Assembly (NCBI GenBank): GCA_013791885.1
Contig: VMSZ01000031.1
Span: 1 to 63,974, forward strand
Direction of reading: 5' to 3'
Source: Sulfurimonas sp.
Lineage (GTDB): Bacteria > Campylobacterota > Campylobacteria > Campylobacterales > Sulfurimonadaceae
DNA length: 63,974 bases
Below, piece after piece: positions 17,174 to 26,345 of the stretch. The notes beneath the pieces are model-generated. The model was not told the DNA's origin. It worked only from the letters and a program-made list of their open reading frames with translations, and searched no databases. Made by a program: the position numbers and the translations under genes. Positions within the stretch are counted from its first letter, which is position 1. Every line of letters begins with the position of its first letter.

Positions 17174-18078
17174 TGGCGGCACATGAAATATTAGCGGCTA
17201 CGAATGCCGTAGTTACTCTAGACGTAGCAATACCTGGTATAGTTTGGCCATGGTTGGTAACAGTAAACATGTGGGCGAAAAGTATCGGTACAGGTGTAAT
17301 TTTTATGCTTTTCCTGCTTATTAGAAAATACCCTGATCAGGTAGAAAAATTGAGATTTCCTACAACAGTAGTTTCTATAATTTTTATCCATATTTTCTTG
17401 CTTTTTACATTGGCGGATTTGCATCAGCCATTTAGAATGTGGCATATATTTTTCTATCCTCATTTGAATTCTGCAATTACAGTAGGTGCATGGATGGCGA
17501 CAGCTTTTGTTGGTCTTCTTTTCTTACTTGCGTTTTTATCATTTATTAAAAAAGATAATGCTGCTTTTGACAAAACACTGACGTGGGTGACAATTCTTGC
17601 TATCCCTGTAACACTTTACACGGCAGGACTTATGTCTCAGTGTACTGCACGTGAACTATGGCAAATGCCGACAGAATCTGCTCAAATGATTTTTGCAGCA
17701 CTTCTTTCGGGTTCTGCATTTATGATTTTGATGAGCGGTTCGAAGCTTAATTATGAAGCAAAGAAAACTTTGGGTGTTGTGCTTGGATTAAGTGCATTTA
17801 TGTCATTTACTCTTTATATGTCAGAGTACATTTTTGGCCCAATGAAAGCTGAAGAAGTTGCAGCAGTTCTTGAATACATCAAAGGCGATGGACCATATAC
17901 AGTAATGTTCTGGTTAGGCCAATGGATAGCTTACCTTTTACCGATGGTGCTTATTTTATTAAGCAGAGTGAGTAAAAGTGAAAATATTTTAAAACTTGCA
18001 GCTATTTTAGCATTAGCAGGTCTGTGGTTAGTTAAACATGTTTGGCTGATGATTCCACAATTATTACCAATGAGTTAA
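17173..18078 (+). CDS. NrfD/PsrC-family membrane quinone-reactive subunit
   Basis: A polytopic inner-membrane protein of 301 residues with about eight helices, the NrfD/PsrC fold that exchanges electrons with the (mena)quinone pool. Family features include an early helix with VNMWAKSIGTG, the polar segment HQPFRMWHI after helix 2, and WMATAFVG in helix 3. It is the C subunit of the B-C-A operon, with start overlapping the B subunit stop, and the catalytic gene follows 12 nt later with GGAGAAAT before its ATG. Confidence 0.9.
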   Translation: MAAHEILAATNAVVTLDVAIPGIVWPWLVTVNMWAKSIGTGVIFMLFLLIRKYPDQVEKLRFPTTVVSIIFIHIFLLFTLADLHQPFRMWHIFFYPHLNSAITVGAWMATAFVGLLFLLAFLSFIKKDNAAFDKTLTWVTILAIPVTLYTAGLMSQCTARELWQMPTESAQMIFAALLSGSAFMILMSGSKLNYEAKKTLGVVLGLSAFMSFTLYMSEYIFGPMKAEEVAAVLEYIKGDGPYTVMFWLGQWIAYLLPMVLILLSRVSKSENILKLAAILALAGLWLVKHVWLMIPQLLPMS

Positions 18079-18090
18079 GGAGAAATATTA

Positions 18091-21000
18091 ATGTATTTAC
18101 AAAGTAGAAGAACATTTTTAAAAGGCGCTGCGTTTACTGTTGCAGGCGCCGCAATTGCAAAGGGCGTTTTTACAACAGACGTACTTGCAGAATCTGTTGA
18201 GCAAAGCAAATTTACAAACACTCCGGACTCATTATCATTCTATCCTCCGATGGAAGAGTGGAATGACTTCAAAGAGCTTGACGGTGATGACTGGAAAAGA
18301 GGCGGTATTGACCGTAAAGGTGTTAGAAGTGAATCTAACCCTGATGGTATTGAAGTTAATGATTATATGATTGTTCCGACTGCGTGTTCAAATTGTGAAG
18401 CTTCATGCGGTATTACTGCATGGATTGACAAAAAATCATTTACAGTTAAAAAGTATATGGGTAACCCTCTTCATCCGGCATCTCGTGGACGTAACTGTGC
18501 AAAAGGGTATGCATCACAATCACAAATGTACGATCCGGATCGTATAGCATTCCCACTCAAGCGTGCTCCAGGTTCAGCTCGTGGCGAAGGTAAATGGATT
18601 CGTACTACATGGGATGAAGCAATGACTACCATTGGTAAGAAAATGGCTGATACTATTGAAAAAGGCGATGAGCTTTCTAAAAAATCAGTTATGTTTCACG
18701 TTGGCCGTCCAAATGAGAACGGATTTGTTCCTAAAATCTGGCATACACTTGGCCTCGATGCGTATAACTCACATACGAACATCTGTTCATCTGGTGGTCG
18801 TACACCGACTATTCAATGGGCAAATGATGACAGAACGTCTCCAGACTGGGCAAATGCGAAACTAGTTTTCTTGAACTCGTCTCACGCTGCTGATGCTGGC
18901 CACTATTTCCAACAATCTGCGTCTTTCATTGCCGATGCAAGAGCAAAGGGTGCAAAACTTGTAGTTATGGATCCTCGTATGTCTAACTCTGCAGGTATGG
19001 CAGATTTATGGATTGCTGCTTGGCCTGGAACAGAGCCGGTTATTTACCTTTACTTAGCGCAAAGAATGTTGCAAGAAGGAAAAGTAAATAAAGCGTTCGT
19101 GAAAAAGTGGCTTAACTGGGAAGTTATGCTTGACAATAAAAAATACCTAGAGTTTATGGTTGAAAAAGGCTATCTTTCTAAGGTTCCTGCAGGTAATGAT
19201 TTTAATGCATTTATGGACCTATTAAAAGAGTTATATGCTCCATATACTTTAGATTATGCAGTTAAAGAAACACATGTACCGGCTTATAAGCTGGAAGCAC
19301 TGTATGATATGTTTATATGGGCTGGTACATCGATATCTACATACTTCTGGCGTGCTGCTGCTGCGGGTAACCGTGGTGGATGGATGAGCGGTAGAACTGG
19401 TTACCTTTCTCTTGCTCTTCGTGGTGCAATCGGACCAGAGGGTGGTACATTCTTCCACCACTGGCATGTTATTTCTGTTGCAGGAAAAGGTGGCTCAGCT
19501 ACCGTTGGTCAAGGACCTCGCGGTGCTGATATTCCTAAAGTTGATGTATATAATGAACTTACTTGGCCACCTGAATGGCCTCTTTCAACATATGAAATGT
19601 CATATCTTTTACCACACTTACTCAGTGACAAAGAGTGGCAAGATAAATGGAGAGCCAAAGGATTAAGTGTTCCTCAAAAGCTTTCAGTCTACATCCCTCG
19701 TATGTACAATCCAGTTTGGATTAATCCGGATGGATTCAGATGGATAGAAACACTCAAAGATGAGTCTAAAATGGAGCTTACTATGAATCTTTCTCCTGTA
19801 TGGAGTGAGACGAACTGGTATATGGATTATATCCTTCCTGTTGGACTTGCTGGTGAGAGACATGACCAACACTCTGAGGCTACTATGCCTGCACGTTGGA
19901 CATCATTCCGTCAACCGGTTATGAGAGTTGCATTAGAAAAAGCTGGATGGAAACCAAAGAATCCTAACCGTGCTACACTTGAGGCACATATAAAAGCCGG
20001 TCTTGGTGAAGTTTGGGAAGACAATGAGTTTTGGTTTGACTTGTGTGTGAACTATATTGATCCAACTGGTAAATTAGGTATCAAAAAAATGTGGCAGTCT
20101 AAAAAAGACCCAAGTCGTCCTGTTACTATTTCTGAGTGGTATGATGCTGCGTTTGGTGACAACTTGCCAAATCTTAAAGCAACAGCAACTGCGGATGAGA
20201 GATATAAAAACTCTGAATTCCCAGTGTATGAATACATGAGAGATCACGGCGCTTGGATGGAAGAGAATAATATCTATTCAGCACAAGAGCGTGAACTTAA
20301 AGATGATGGGGAAAATTATATTTCTCATGGACATAAGTATCCTAAACATGAGGTCTCAACAAATAAACGCACAGGTGTTATGTCTGTTGAGCATCATGGA
20401 AAGAAAACATCAATCGGTATTGAAATCGATGGTGTAAAAATGGAAGGTTTTGCGACACTTGACAAGAAACTTGACTTTTTCTGTGAATGGCTTGCAGATG
20501 ATTGGAAATGGCCTGAGTATGCAATTCCATTCTACCCAAGAAGTGAAGAAGAGAAAAAATCAATGACGCACATTGTTTCTCATGTTAATCACTCTTTTAT
20601 GACAGAGAAAAACTCGTATGCATTAAATACAGTATTCCGTTTACCGTACAATATTCATACACGTTCAGCAAACTCTAAACACTTAATGGAAATCTCGCAA
20701 AATCACGACCCGATTTGGATTTCAACTCCAGATGCGGCACGTCAAGGCTTTAAGCGTGGTGATGCAATTCGTGTAAACATTGTAGACAGTCTTACAGGTT
20801 TGGCTTCAGGTTATTTTGTAGCTATGGCTGTACCTACTGAGGGTGTGCTCCCGGGAACACTAGCATGTTCACACCACGGGGGGAGATGGAAACTTGTAAA
20901 TTCTGTTACTATTCCAAATGGTATTACAGACGGTAAAGTAGATTCTCAGCCTGTTGCACGCAACATGAACGATCCTAAATTTATGGCTCATTCACCTGAA

Positions 21001-21480
21001 AATGCAGGTCAAGAAGGCGCACAAATTAAGATTGAAGATTACAGCGGAACAAGCGGTATCAACAGTTTTGGTGTACCTACTGCTGAACTTCAAATGGATG
21101 GAAAAGAGGGTAAACTTAAGTATGTAAATGGTATTCACCCTTTCCATGCAGAGAGATTTGCTGATTATAACCGTGACAGCGGAAACATTTGGTGGGATGG
21201 TTTAAGCGGTTCATGGCAAAACTCTGTGGCTGCTCCACATCCGGATCCAATTTCAGGTATGCATTGTTGGCACCAAAAAGTTATTTTAGAGCCTGCACAG
21301 CCGGGTGATAAAATAGGTGATATTTATGCAAATTATGAAAATAATTTCAAAGTATATCAAGGATGGAGAGACCAGTTGACTCGCGGTTTGGATGACAATT
21401 CAACTAAACGCCGTCCACAGCACATTAAACGTCCGTGGGTACCACTTTCAGATAAAGCTTATGCTGTAAATTTTAAATAA
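18091..21480 (+). CDS. Tat-exported molybdopterin oxidoreductase, catalytic subunit (polysulfide/tetrathionate reductase-like)
   Basis: A DMSO-reductase-superfamily catalytic subunit with a bis-MGD cofactor, 1129 residues. The twin-arginine signal is RRTFLKG near residue 6. Cysteines C99, C102, C106 and C136 form CxxCxxxC-x29-C for a [4Fe-4S] cluster. HTNICSSGGR places C232 at the usual molybdenum-ligand position, as in PsrA, TtrA and related enzymes. The C-terminal molydopterin-binding domain covers about 870-1100. It is longer than typical PsrA (about 760) and nearer to TtrA/SreA-like enzymes. The substrate is probably a sulfur compound (polysulfide, sulfur, tetrathionate, or sulfite in reverse) but cannot be fixed from sequence. 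A stem-loop follows the stop. Confidence 0.9.
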   Translation: MYLQSRRTFLKGAAFTVAGAAIAKGVFTTDVLAESVEQSKFTNTPDSLSFYPPMEEWNDFKELDGDDWKRGGIDRKGVRSESNPDGIEVNDYMIVPTACSNCEASCGITAWIDKKSFTVKKYMGNPLHPASRGRNCAKGYASQSQMYDPDRIAFPLKRAPGSARGEGKWIRTTWDEAMTTIGKKMADTIEKGDELSKKSVMFHVGRPNENGFVPKIWHTLGLDAYNSHTNICSSGGRTPTIQWANDDRTSPDWANAKLVFLNSSHAADAGHYFQQSASFIADARAKGAKLVVMDPRMSNSAGMADLWIAAWPGTEPVIYLYLAQRMLQEGKVNKAFVKKWLNWEVMLDNKKYLEFMVEKGYLSKVPAGNDFNAFMDLLKELYAPYTLDYAVKETHVPAYKLEALYDMFIWAGTSISTYFWRAAAAGNRGGWMSGRTGYLSLALRGAIGPEGGTFFHHWHVISVAGKGGSATVGQGPRGADIPKVDVYNELTWPPEWPLSTYEMSYLLPHLLSDKEWQDKWRAKGLSVPQKLSVYIPRMYNPVWINPDGFRWIETLKDESKMELTMNLSPVWSETNWYMDYILPVGLAGERHDQHSEATMPARWTSFRQPVMRVALEKAGWKPKNPNRATLEAHIKAGLGEVWEDNEFWFDLCVNYIDPTGKLGIKKMWQSKKDPSRPVTISEWYDAAFGDNLPNLKATATADERYKNSEFPVYEYMRDHGAWMEENNIYSAQERELKDDGENYISHGHKYPKHEVSTNKRTGVMSVEHHGKKTSIGIEIDGVKMEGFATLDKKLDFFCEWLADDWKWPEYAIPFYPRSEEEKKSMTHIVSHVNHSFMTEKNSYALNTVFRLPYNIHTRSANSKHLMEISQNHDPIWISTPDAARQGFKRGDAIRVNIVDSLTGLASGYFVAMAVPTEGVLPGTLACSHHGGRWKLVNSVTIPNGITDGKVDSQPVARNMNDPKFMAHSPENAGQEGAQIKIEDYSGTSGINSFGVPTAELQMDGKEGKLKYVNGIHPFHAERFADYNRDSGNIWWDGLSGSWQNSVAAPHPDPISGMHCWHQKVILEPAQPGDKIGDIYANYENNFKVYQGWRDQLTRGLDDNSTKRRPQHIKRPWVPLSDKAYAVNFK

Positions 21481-21496
21481 TAGTTCCTCAATTTTT

Positions 21497-21521
21497 AGTA
21501 TGTAGGTTTATCCTACATACT
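21497..21521 (+). terminator. Stem-loop after the molybdoenzyme operon
   Basis: AGTATGTAGG (21497-21506) and CCTACATACT (21512-21521) pair perfectly over 10 bp with a 5-nt loop, 16 nt after the stop codon. The T-rich tract is delayed (CTTTTTAT from 21529), so it may stabilise the mRNA end as well as terminate. Confidence 0.65.
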
Positions 21522-21637
21522 ATTCCTGCTTTTTATATGTCCAACTTCTTTAAACTTAACTTCAACGAAAATTGTTTTCTACTTCTCTTTATTTATAATG
21601 ATTTGCTAATATTTCCTAATTTTATTAAGGATAACAC

Positions 21638-22435
21638 ATGCAAAATCGTATTTTAAATTTTGTACAAGATGCAAAATTTCAAAACTTTATTATTACGCTT
21701 ATAATTATTAATGGGATAACGATGGGTATGGAGACTTCTAAAAGTATTTCGCATAGTTACGGCTCATTTTTAAATCTATTTGATAGTTTCGTTATAGCTG
21801 TATTTACGGTAGAAATAATATTGCGTATTTACGCACATCGTATGGCTTTTTTTAAAGATGCTTGGAGTCTGTTTGATTTTACTATTGTAGCTATATCGCT
21901 GATACCTGCAAGTGCAGGATTTGAGATACTGAGAATTTTGAGAGTTTTAAGATTATTTAGACTTATAACAGTAGTTCCTCAGATGCGAAAAGTTGTCATG
22001 GCACTGGTAAGTGTAATTCCGGGAATGGCTTCAATAGCTGGATTATTAAGTCTATTCTTCTACATTTTTGCGATTATGGCAACTAAATTGTACTCAGAAG
22101 GTTTTCCTGAGTGGTTTGGAAGTTTAGGCAGCTCATTTTATACTTTGTTTCAAATCATGACACTTGAATCATGGTCTATGGGCATTGTAAGACCTGTCAT
22201 GGAATCAAATCCATACGCATGGTTATTCTTTATACCATTTATATTTGTCGCAACATTTATTATGATTAATTTAATAGTAGCGGTAGTTGTGGATGCAATG
22301 GCTGAAATAAACAAAAAAGATGAGATAAAAGTATTGGATGAAGTGCATAATCATGATGACAAAATACATAGAGATATGCTTGAGCTTAAGCAGCAGATAA
22401 ATGAATTAAAGGGACTTTTAATTGCTAGAAGCTAG
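21638..22435 (+). CDS. Voltage-gated sodium channel (NavAb/NaChBac family)
   Basis: A single-domain, six-helix channel that forms tetramers, 265 residues. S4 is the arginine-repeat segment [13 protein letters not shown], and the selectivity filter is TLESWSM at residues 175-181 with E177, the same sequence and numbering that I recall for Arcobacter butzleri NavAb. S6 is [19 protein letters not shown], followed by a cytoplasmic coiled coil ([19 protein letters not shown]) that holds the tetramer. It starts with AAGGATAACAC before ATG. It may serve sodium-linked motility or homeostasis; the role is inference. It converges on the TlpA-like gene with an 11-nt overlap. Confidence 0.94.
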   Translation: MQNRILNFVQDAKFQNFIITLIIINGITMGMETSKSISHSYGSFLNLFDSFVIAVFTVEIILRIYAHRMAFFKDAWSLFDFTIVAISLIPASAGFEILRILRVLRLFRLITVVPQMRKVVMALVSVIPGMASIAGLLSLFFYIFAIMATKLYSEGFPEWFGSLGSSFYTLFQIMTLESWSMGIVRPVMESNPYAWLFFIPFIFVATFIMINLIVAVVVDAMAEINKKDEIKVLDEVHNHDDKIHRDMLELKQQINELKGLLIARS

Positions 22436-22919
22436 CCCATAGCATTCTTAGCCACAAGCCAAGTGTGCTTGTGTATCCAACCTCACTAAAAACTAAATTC
22501 TTCTCTTTGTCATAAATAAAAGTTGTAGGAAATGCAGCAATATTAAACTCACTTGAAATAAAGCCGCTGCTATCATTTATCACATTAAAATCTAAGTCAT
22601 TTTCTTTTAAATATTGTTTTATATCGGCATCTGAACCTGATTTCACTGCTATTGTAAGAACTTCATAGTGTTTTGAGAGCATTTGTATATTTGAAGCTTC
22701 AAGCTTGCATGTAGGACACCATGTTGCCCAAAAATGGACAAGTAGAGGTTTGTTGTTTAATGCGTAGCTTTTATTGTCAATAAGTTTAATATTAACTAGA
22801 GTAAGAGCTGATTTGGGTAAGTCACTGCTTTTATAAAGACTGAGAATATTGGCTAATAATGTCATAACGACTATGAAGAGTATTATTTCTTTTACATATG
22901 AGAGAAGTTTCTTTTTCAT
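22425..22919 (-). CDS. TlpA/ScsD-like membrane-anchored thioredoxin
   Basis: A 164-residue protein disulfide oxidoreductase. One N-terminal helix ([15 protein letters not shown]) anchors it facing the periplasm. The thioredoxin fold carries [14 protein letters not shown] with the WCPTC redox motif near residue 68, and the cis-Pro segment [10 protein letters not shown]. The length and ending WLRMLW resemble ScsD/DsbE-type proteins of copper tolerance or cytochrome maturation. It is divergent from the NosL-like gene, whose cysteines could be a client. Confidence 0.87.
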   Translation of the reverse strand: MKKKLLSYVKEIILFIVVMTLLANILSLYKSSDLPKSALTLVNIKLIDNKSYALNNKPLLVHFWATWCPTCKLEASNIQMLSKHYEVLTIAVKSGSDADIKQYLKENDLDFNVINDSSGFISSEFNIAAFPTTFIYDKEKNLVFSEVGYTSTLGLWLRMLWASF

Positions 22920-22950
22920 TTATGGCTCGATTGAAGTAAATTTTTATACA

Positions 22951-22970
22951 ATTACTTTACAGTAATGTAA
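22951..22970. promoter_or_regulatory. Overlapping inverted repeats in a divergent promoter region
   Basis: ATTACTTTACAGTAAT (22951-22966) and TTACAGTAATGTAA (22957-22970) are interlocking dyads between the TlpA-like and NosL-like starts. Together they give ATTAC and GTAAT arms around an 11-bp centre. A dimeric regulator could bind here; no known consensus is matched with confidence. Confidence 0.35.
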
Positions 22971-23010
22971 TACATTAGAGATATTATTATAAAAATACTA
23001 AGGAAAAAGA

Positions 23011-23502
23011 ATGATTAAATTTATTGGCTCGTCATTGTTGGTGCTATTATTGTCAGGTTGTGGCCTGGAAAAAAGTGCAAGTGTTCCGCAAAAAGCTTTT
23101 CAAACAGTTACAGAACAAGAGGCAATTTTGCTTCAAGATGGAAAAGAAAAACGCTACTGTTCCCGATGTGGAATGGATTTGGTGCGTTTTTATAAAACAA
23201 ATCACGCGGCAGAACAAGATGGAAAAGCAGTGCAATATTGCTCAATTCATTGTCTGGAAGAACATCTGGGTCAGGGTGTGACACTAAAGAATCCAAAAGT
23301 AGTTGATGTGAGTACATTAAAATTTATATCTATTGCTGATGCATTTTATATTGTAGGAAGCTCCAAACGCGGAACCATGACTCGTGTGAGCAAATATGCC
23401 TTTTCAAATCTTGAAGATGCGAAAAAATTTCAAAAACTTTACGGTGGAGAGATAATGGATTTTAATGGTGCACATGAAAAAGCTAAAGAAGATTTTAGGT
23501 AA
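23011..23502 (+). CDS. NosL-like copper-binding lipoprotein
   Basis: A 163-residue lipoprotein with lipobox LLLSGC (C17) and a NosL-type core: CSRCGMDLVRFYKTNHAA, YCSIHCLEEH and the VVDVSTLKFISIADAFYIVG segment. NosL family members deliver Cu(I) to nitrous oxide reductase or act as outer-surface copper chaperones. No nosZ cluster is seen here, so this is a stand-alone NosL-like protein, probably general copper handling. It is divergent from a TlpA-like thioredoxin that could keep the CxxCGM and CxxxC thiols reduced. Confidence 0.82.
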   Translation: MIKFIGSSLLVLLLSGCGLEKSASVPQKAFQTVTEQEAILLQDGKEKRYCSRCGMDLVRFYKTNHAAEQDGKAVQYCSIHCLEEHLGQGVTLKNPKVVDVSTLKFISIADAFYIVGSSKRGTMTRVSKYAFSNLEDAKKFQKLYGGEIMDFNGAHEKAKEDFR

Positions 23503-23525
23503 GTGAATGAAAGGGGTTCGCTAAA

Positions 23526-23550
23526 TAAAACAAGGTAAGCCCCTGTTTTA
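23526..23550. terminator. Bidirectional hairpin between nosL-like gene and dnaK
   Basis: TAAAACA (23526-23532) pairs with TGTTTTA (23544-23550), with two inner G-C pairs. A/T runs on both sides allow it to end transcripts from both converging genes. Confidence 0.5.
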
Positions 23551-23574
23551 TCTAGCAACGCTGAGAGAGGATAT

Positions 23575-25461
23575 TTACTCTATCTCAGCATCGATAACGT
23601 CGTCATCTACTTTTTTCTTTTTAGTGTCAGCTTCACCTGCTTCACCGCCTTGCTCTTGTTTGTACATTTGCTCAGCCATTTTGTGAGAAGCTTCTGTTAA
23701 AGTTTTTACTTTTGCTTCAATTTGCTCTTTTGTTGCGTTTGCATCTTTAAGAATCTCTTTAAGTTCAGTAATCGCAGTTTCAATTTTCGCTTTTTCTTCT
23801 GCTTCGATTTTTTCACCCATCTCAACTAAAGATTTTTCAGTTTGAGCAATAAGCGCATCTGCTTGATTTTTTAACTCAACAAGCTCTTTTCTTTTCGAAT
23901 CTTCCGCTTTGTGCGCTTCAGCATCTTGAACCATTTTGTTAATCTCTTCTTCGCTCAGACCTGATGAACCGCTGATAGTGATTGACTGAGATTTGCCAGT
24001 TCCTTTGTCAGTTGAACTTACAGTTAAGATACCGTTCGCGTCAATGTCAAAAGTAACTTCAATCTGAGGCACACCACGTGGTGCAGCTGCAATGTTTCCA
24101 AGTTCAAATAAACCAAGAGATTTGTTGTCTTTTGCGAACTCTCTCTCACCTTGAACAACCGAGATGCTTACGGCTGGCTGGTTGTCTTCTGCAGTTGAGA
24201 AGATTTGAGATTTTTTAACAGGGATAGTTGTCCCTTTTTCGATGATTTTAGTCGCAACACCGCCTAAAGTCTCAATCCCAAGTGAAAGAGGCGTAACATC
24301 TAAAAGAAGAACATCTTTAACATCTCCTCTTAAAACACCACCCTGAATAGCAGCCCCTGCGGCAACAACTTCATCAGGATTGACACTTTTGTTCAATTTT
24401 TTACCGTCAAAGTAAGCTGAAACCATCTCTTGAGCCAATGGAACACGGATAGAACCACCAACCATGATTATCTCTTTGATAGCGTTTTTGTCTAAGCCAG
24501 ACTCTTTCATCGCTGTTTTGATATGGTCAATAGTCTCTTTTACAAGAGTTTCAATCATACCTTCAAACTTAGCACGAGTAAGCTTGATAACAAGGTGTTG
24601 AGGTCCAGCTTCTGTCATAGTGATAAATGGTAAGTTAATCTCTGTCTCAGTTGAACTTGAAAGTTCTTTTTTAGCATTCTCAGCAGCATCTTTAAGACGT
24701 TGAAGCGCCATTTTGTCATTTTTTAGATCAATACCGTGTGTGTTTTTAAACTCTGCGTTTAGATAATCAACGATTTTGTTGTCAAAGTCGTCTCCACCTA
24801 AGAATGCATTTCCGTCAGTTGAAAGAACTTCAAATGTACCATCAGAAATTTCTAAAACAGTAACGTCAAATGTTCCACCGCCAAGGTCGTATACAAGAAC
24901 GTTTTCTTCAGCTTTACTCTCAAGACCATAAGCAAGTGCAGAAGCAGTTGGCTCGTTGATAATACGTAAAACATTCAGACCAGCGATTGTTCCGGCATCC
25001 TTTGTCGCTTTTCTTTGTGCATCATTGAAGTATGCAGGAACTGTAATAACAGCGTCCGTTACAGTTGAACCAAGGTAAGCTTCTGCGTCTTCTTTGAGTT
25101 TGCTCAAAATTTTCGCTGAAATTTCCTGTGGTGTGTAAATTTTACCGGCAACATCAACTGCAGCCATTCCGTCTTTGTCAACTATGTTGTAAGTTACTTT
25201 GTCGTGAGCCGCTTTTGCGTTTTCTTCACTCATCATAAGACCCATAATTCTCTTGATTGAAGAGATTGTTTTGTTTGGGTTTGTGATTGCTTGACGTTTT
25301 GCAGGATCTCCTACTAAAACCTCACCTTTGTCTGTAAACGCAACTACTGAAGGCGTTGTGTTTTTTCCCTCTTTATTTGGGATAACTTTCGCTTCTCCAC
25401 CTTCATATACTGCAACACATGAATTTGTTGTTCCTAAATCTATACCGATAACTTTTGACAT
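23575..25461 (-). CDS. dnaK: Chaperone DnaK (Hsp70)
   Basis: The cytosolic Hsp70 chaperone, 628 residues. The N-terminal ATPase domain has [46 protein letters not shown] and the [11 protein letters not shown] segment. The substrate domain begins near the linker [14 protein letters not shown] lid and charged C-terminal tail ending [10 protein letters not shown] follow. AAGGAAAT precedes the start. It works with GrpE, encoded just upstream, with a 116-nt gap that holds two hairpins; dnaJ is not in the window. Confidence 0.98.
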   Translation of the reverse strand: MSKVIGIDLGTTNSCVAVYEGGEAKVIPNKEGKNTTPSVVAFTDKGEVLVGDPAKRQAITNPNKTISSIKRIMGLMMSEENAKAAHDKVTYNIVDKDGMAAVDVAGKIYTPQEISAKILSKLKEDAEAYLGSTVTDAVITVPAYFNDAQRKATKDAGTIAGLNVLRIINEPTASALAYGLESKAEENVLVYDLGGGTFDVTVLEISDGTFEVLSTDGNAFLGGDDFDNKIVDYLNAEFKNTHGIDLKNDKMALQRLKDAAENAKKELSSSTETEINLPFITMTEAGPQHLVIKLTRAKFEGMIETLVKETIDHIKTAMKESGLDKNAIKEIIMVGGSIRVPLAQEMVSAYFDGKKLNKSVNPDEVVAAGAAIQGGVLRGDVKDVLLLDVTPLSLGIETLGGVATKIIEKGTTIPVKKSQIFSTAEDNQPAVSISVVQGEREFAKDNKSLGLFELGNIAAAPRGVPQIEVTFDIDANGILTVSSTDKGTGKSQSITISGSSGLSEEEINKMVQDAEAHKAEDSKRKELVELKNQADALIAQTEKSLVEMGEKIEAEEKAKIETAITELKEILKDANATKEQIEAKVKTLTEASHKMAEQMYKQEQGGEAGEADTKKKKVDDDVIDAEIE

Positions 25462-25501
25462 ATTATTTCCTTAATTTTATTTTTGTTTTTATATTTTACT
25501 C

Positions 25502-25556
25502 TGACTCGTTAGAGTCAAGCTTTTTCTCGTTCCCATGCTCTGCGTGGGAATGCCCA
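25502..25556. repeat. Two hairpins between grpE and dnaK, including a REP-like palindrome
   Basis: TGACTC-GTTA-GAGTCA (25502-25517) is a perfect hairpin. It is followed by CTCGTTCCCATGCTCTGCG and TGGGAATGCCC, in which TTCCCA pairs with TGGGAA. The second matches a palindrome I recall as widely scattered in many proteobacterial and other genomes, related to the form GCATTCCCACGC...GCGTGGGAACGAG. It lies inside the heat-shock operon and could alter grpE/dnaK transcript ratios. Confidence 0.6.
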
Positions 25557-25577
25557 TATTTATTTATATTGTGTGAA

Positions 25578-26144
25578 TTAATTCGCCACAACAACCATTG
25601 CTTCACGCAATGGTCTTTCTTTATATTTGTAACCCGTTTGAAAAGTTTGAACTATTTGGCCGCTTGGAACATCGGCACTGTCTACACTTTGAATAGCATT
25701 GTGAATGTTTGGATCAAACGGTTCATCGTGAGATACCATCGTAACACCATGCTTTTCTAAAGCTGTTAAGAGTTGTTTATGTGTAAGTTCTATCCCTTCT
25801 TTGAGCTTTGCGAACAACTCCTCCGGATTTGCATCCATATTTGCTGAGTGAAGTGCACCTTGCAGTGAATCCATTACCGGAATCATGTCTTTGGCGAATT
25901 TCTCATTTGAATACTCAACCGCCGTGTATTTCTCACGTTCAAGTCTTTTTTTGATATTTTCAAAATCAGCATGAACACGCGCATACTTTTCTTTAAGAGC
26001 AGTGAGTTCTTCTTGCAGAAGATTAAACTCATTCTCTACAGCTACAGCTTCTGCCTCAGCTTCGTCATTCTTTAACTCTTGCGTTTGAAGGTTTTCTTCA
26101 TTTTCAAGAGTTGAATTTGTTTGTTCTTCATCTTGTTTTGTCAT
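25578..26144 (-). CDS. grpE: Nucleotide exchange factor GrpE
   Basis: Exchanges ADP for ATP on DnaK. It has 188 residues: an acidic, glutamine-rich N-terminus, a long coiled coil about 35-90 (KEKYARVHADFENIKKRLER) and the beta-domain ending with VTMVSHDEPFDPNIHNAIQ, VQTFQTGYKYKERPLREAMV. AAGGAG lies 10 nt before the ATG at 26144. It is the first gene of grpE-dnaK; hrcA, which often precedes it, is absent here. Confidence 0.97.
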   Translation of the reverse strand: MTKQDEEQTNSTLENEENLQTQELKNDEAEAEAVAVENEFNLLQEELTALKEKYARVHADFENIKKRLEREKYTAVEYSNEKFAKDMIPVMDSLQGALHSANMDANPEELFAKLKEGIELTHKQLLTALEKHGVTMVSHDEPFDPNIHNAIQSVDSADVPSGQIVQTFQTGYKYKERPLREAMVVVAN

Positions 26145-26179
26145 AGTAGTTAAATTGCTCCTTTTTAAAAGTTGGAGTA

Positions 26180-26209
26180 ATTATACATATTGAGTGTAAC
26201 AATGTCAAG
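26180..26209 (-). promoter_or_regulatory. Consensus sigma70 promoter with HspR/HAIR-like operator for grpE-dnaK
   Basis: On the minus strand TTGACA (26203-26208) is followed after exactly 17 nt by TATAAT (26180-26185), a perfect consensus promoter. Lying over the -35 and spacer is CTTGACA-N7-ACTCAAT (26189-26209), close to the HspR-associated inverted repeat CTTGAGT-N7-ACTCAAG. No CIRCE element (TTAGCACTC-N9-GAGTGCTAA) is present. The expected picture is strong transcription held down by HspR, as in Campylobacter. Confidence 0.75.
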
Positions 26210-26345
26210 TGTATATTGAATAATTTTACTAAGTAAAGTTTAGTCTAATACTATCAAGTATGATTTTAGTTCATTTGTTTGTACTTCATTAAAGTAAGCT
26301 AGTGTATCATTAGAGAGGTAAATAAATGTATAGGAGCCAAGAGAT

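Noticed and set aside
26145-26345. CIRCE element upstream of grpE
   Set aside because: I looked for TTAGCACTC-N9-GAGTGCTAA and found only the HAIR-like repeat.
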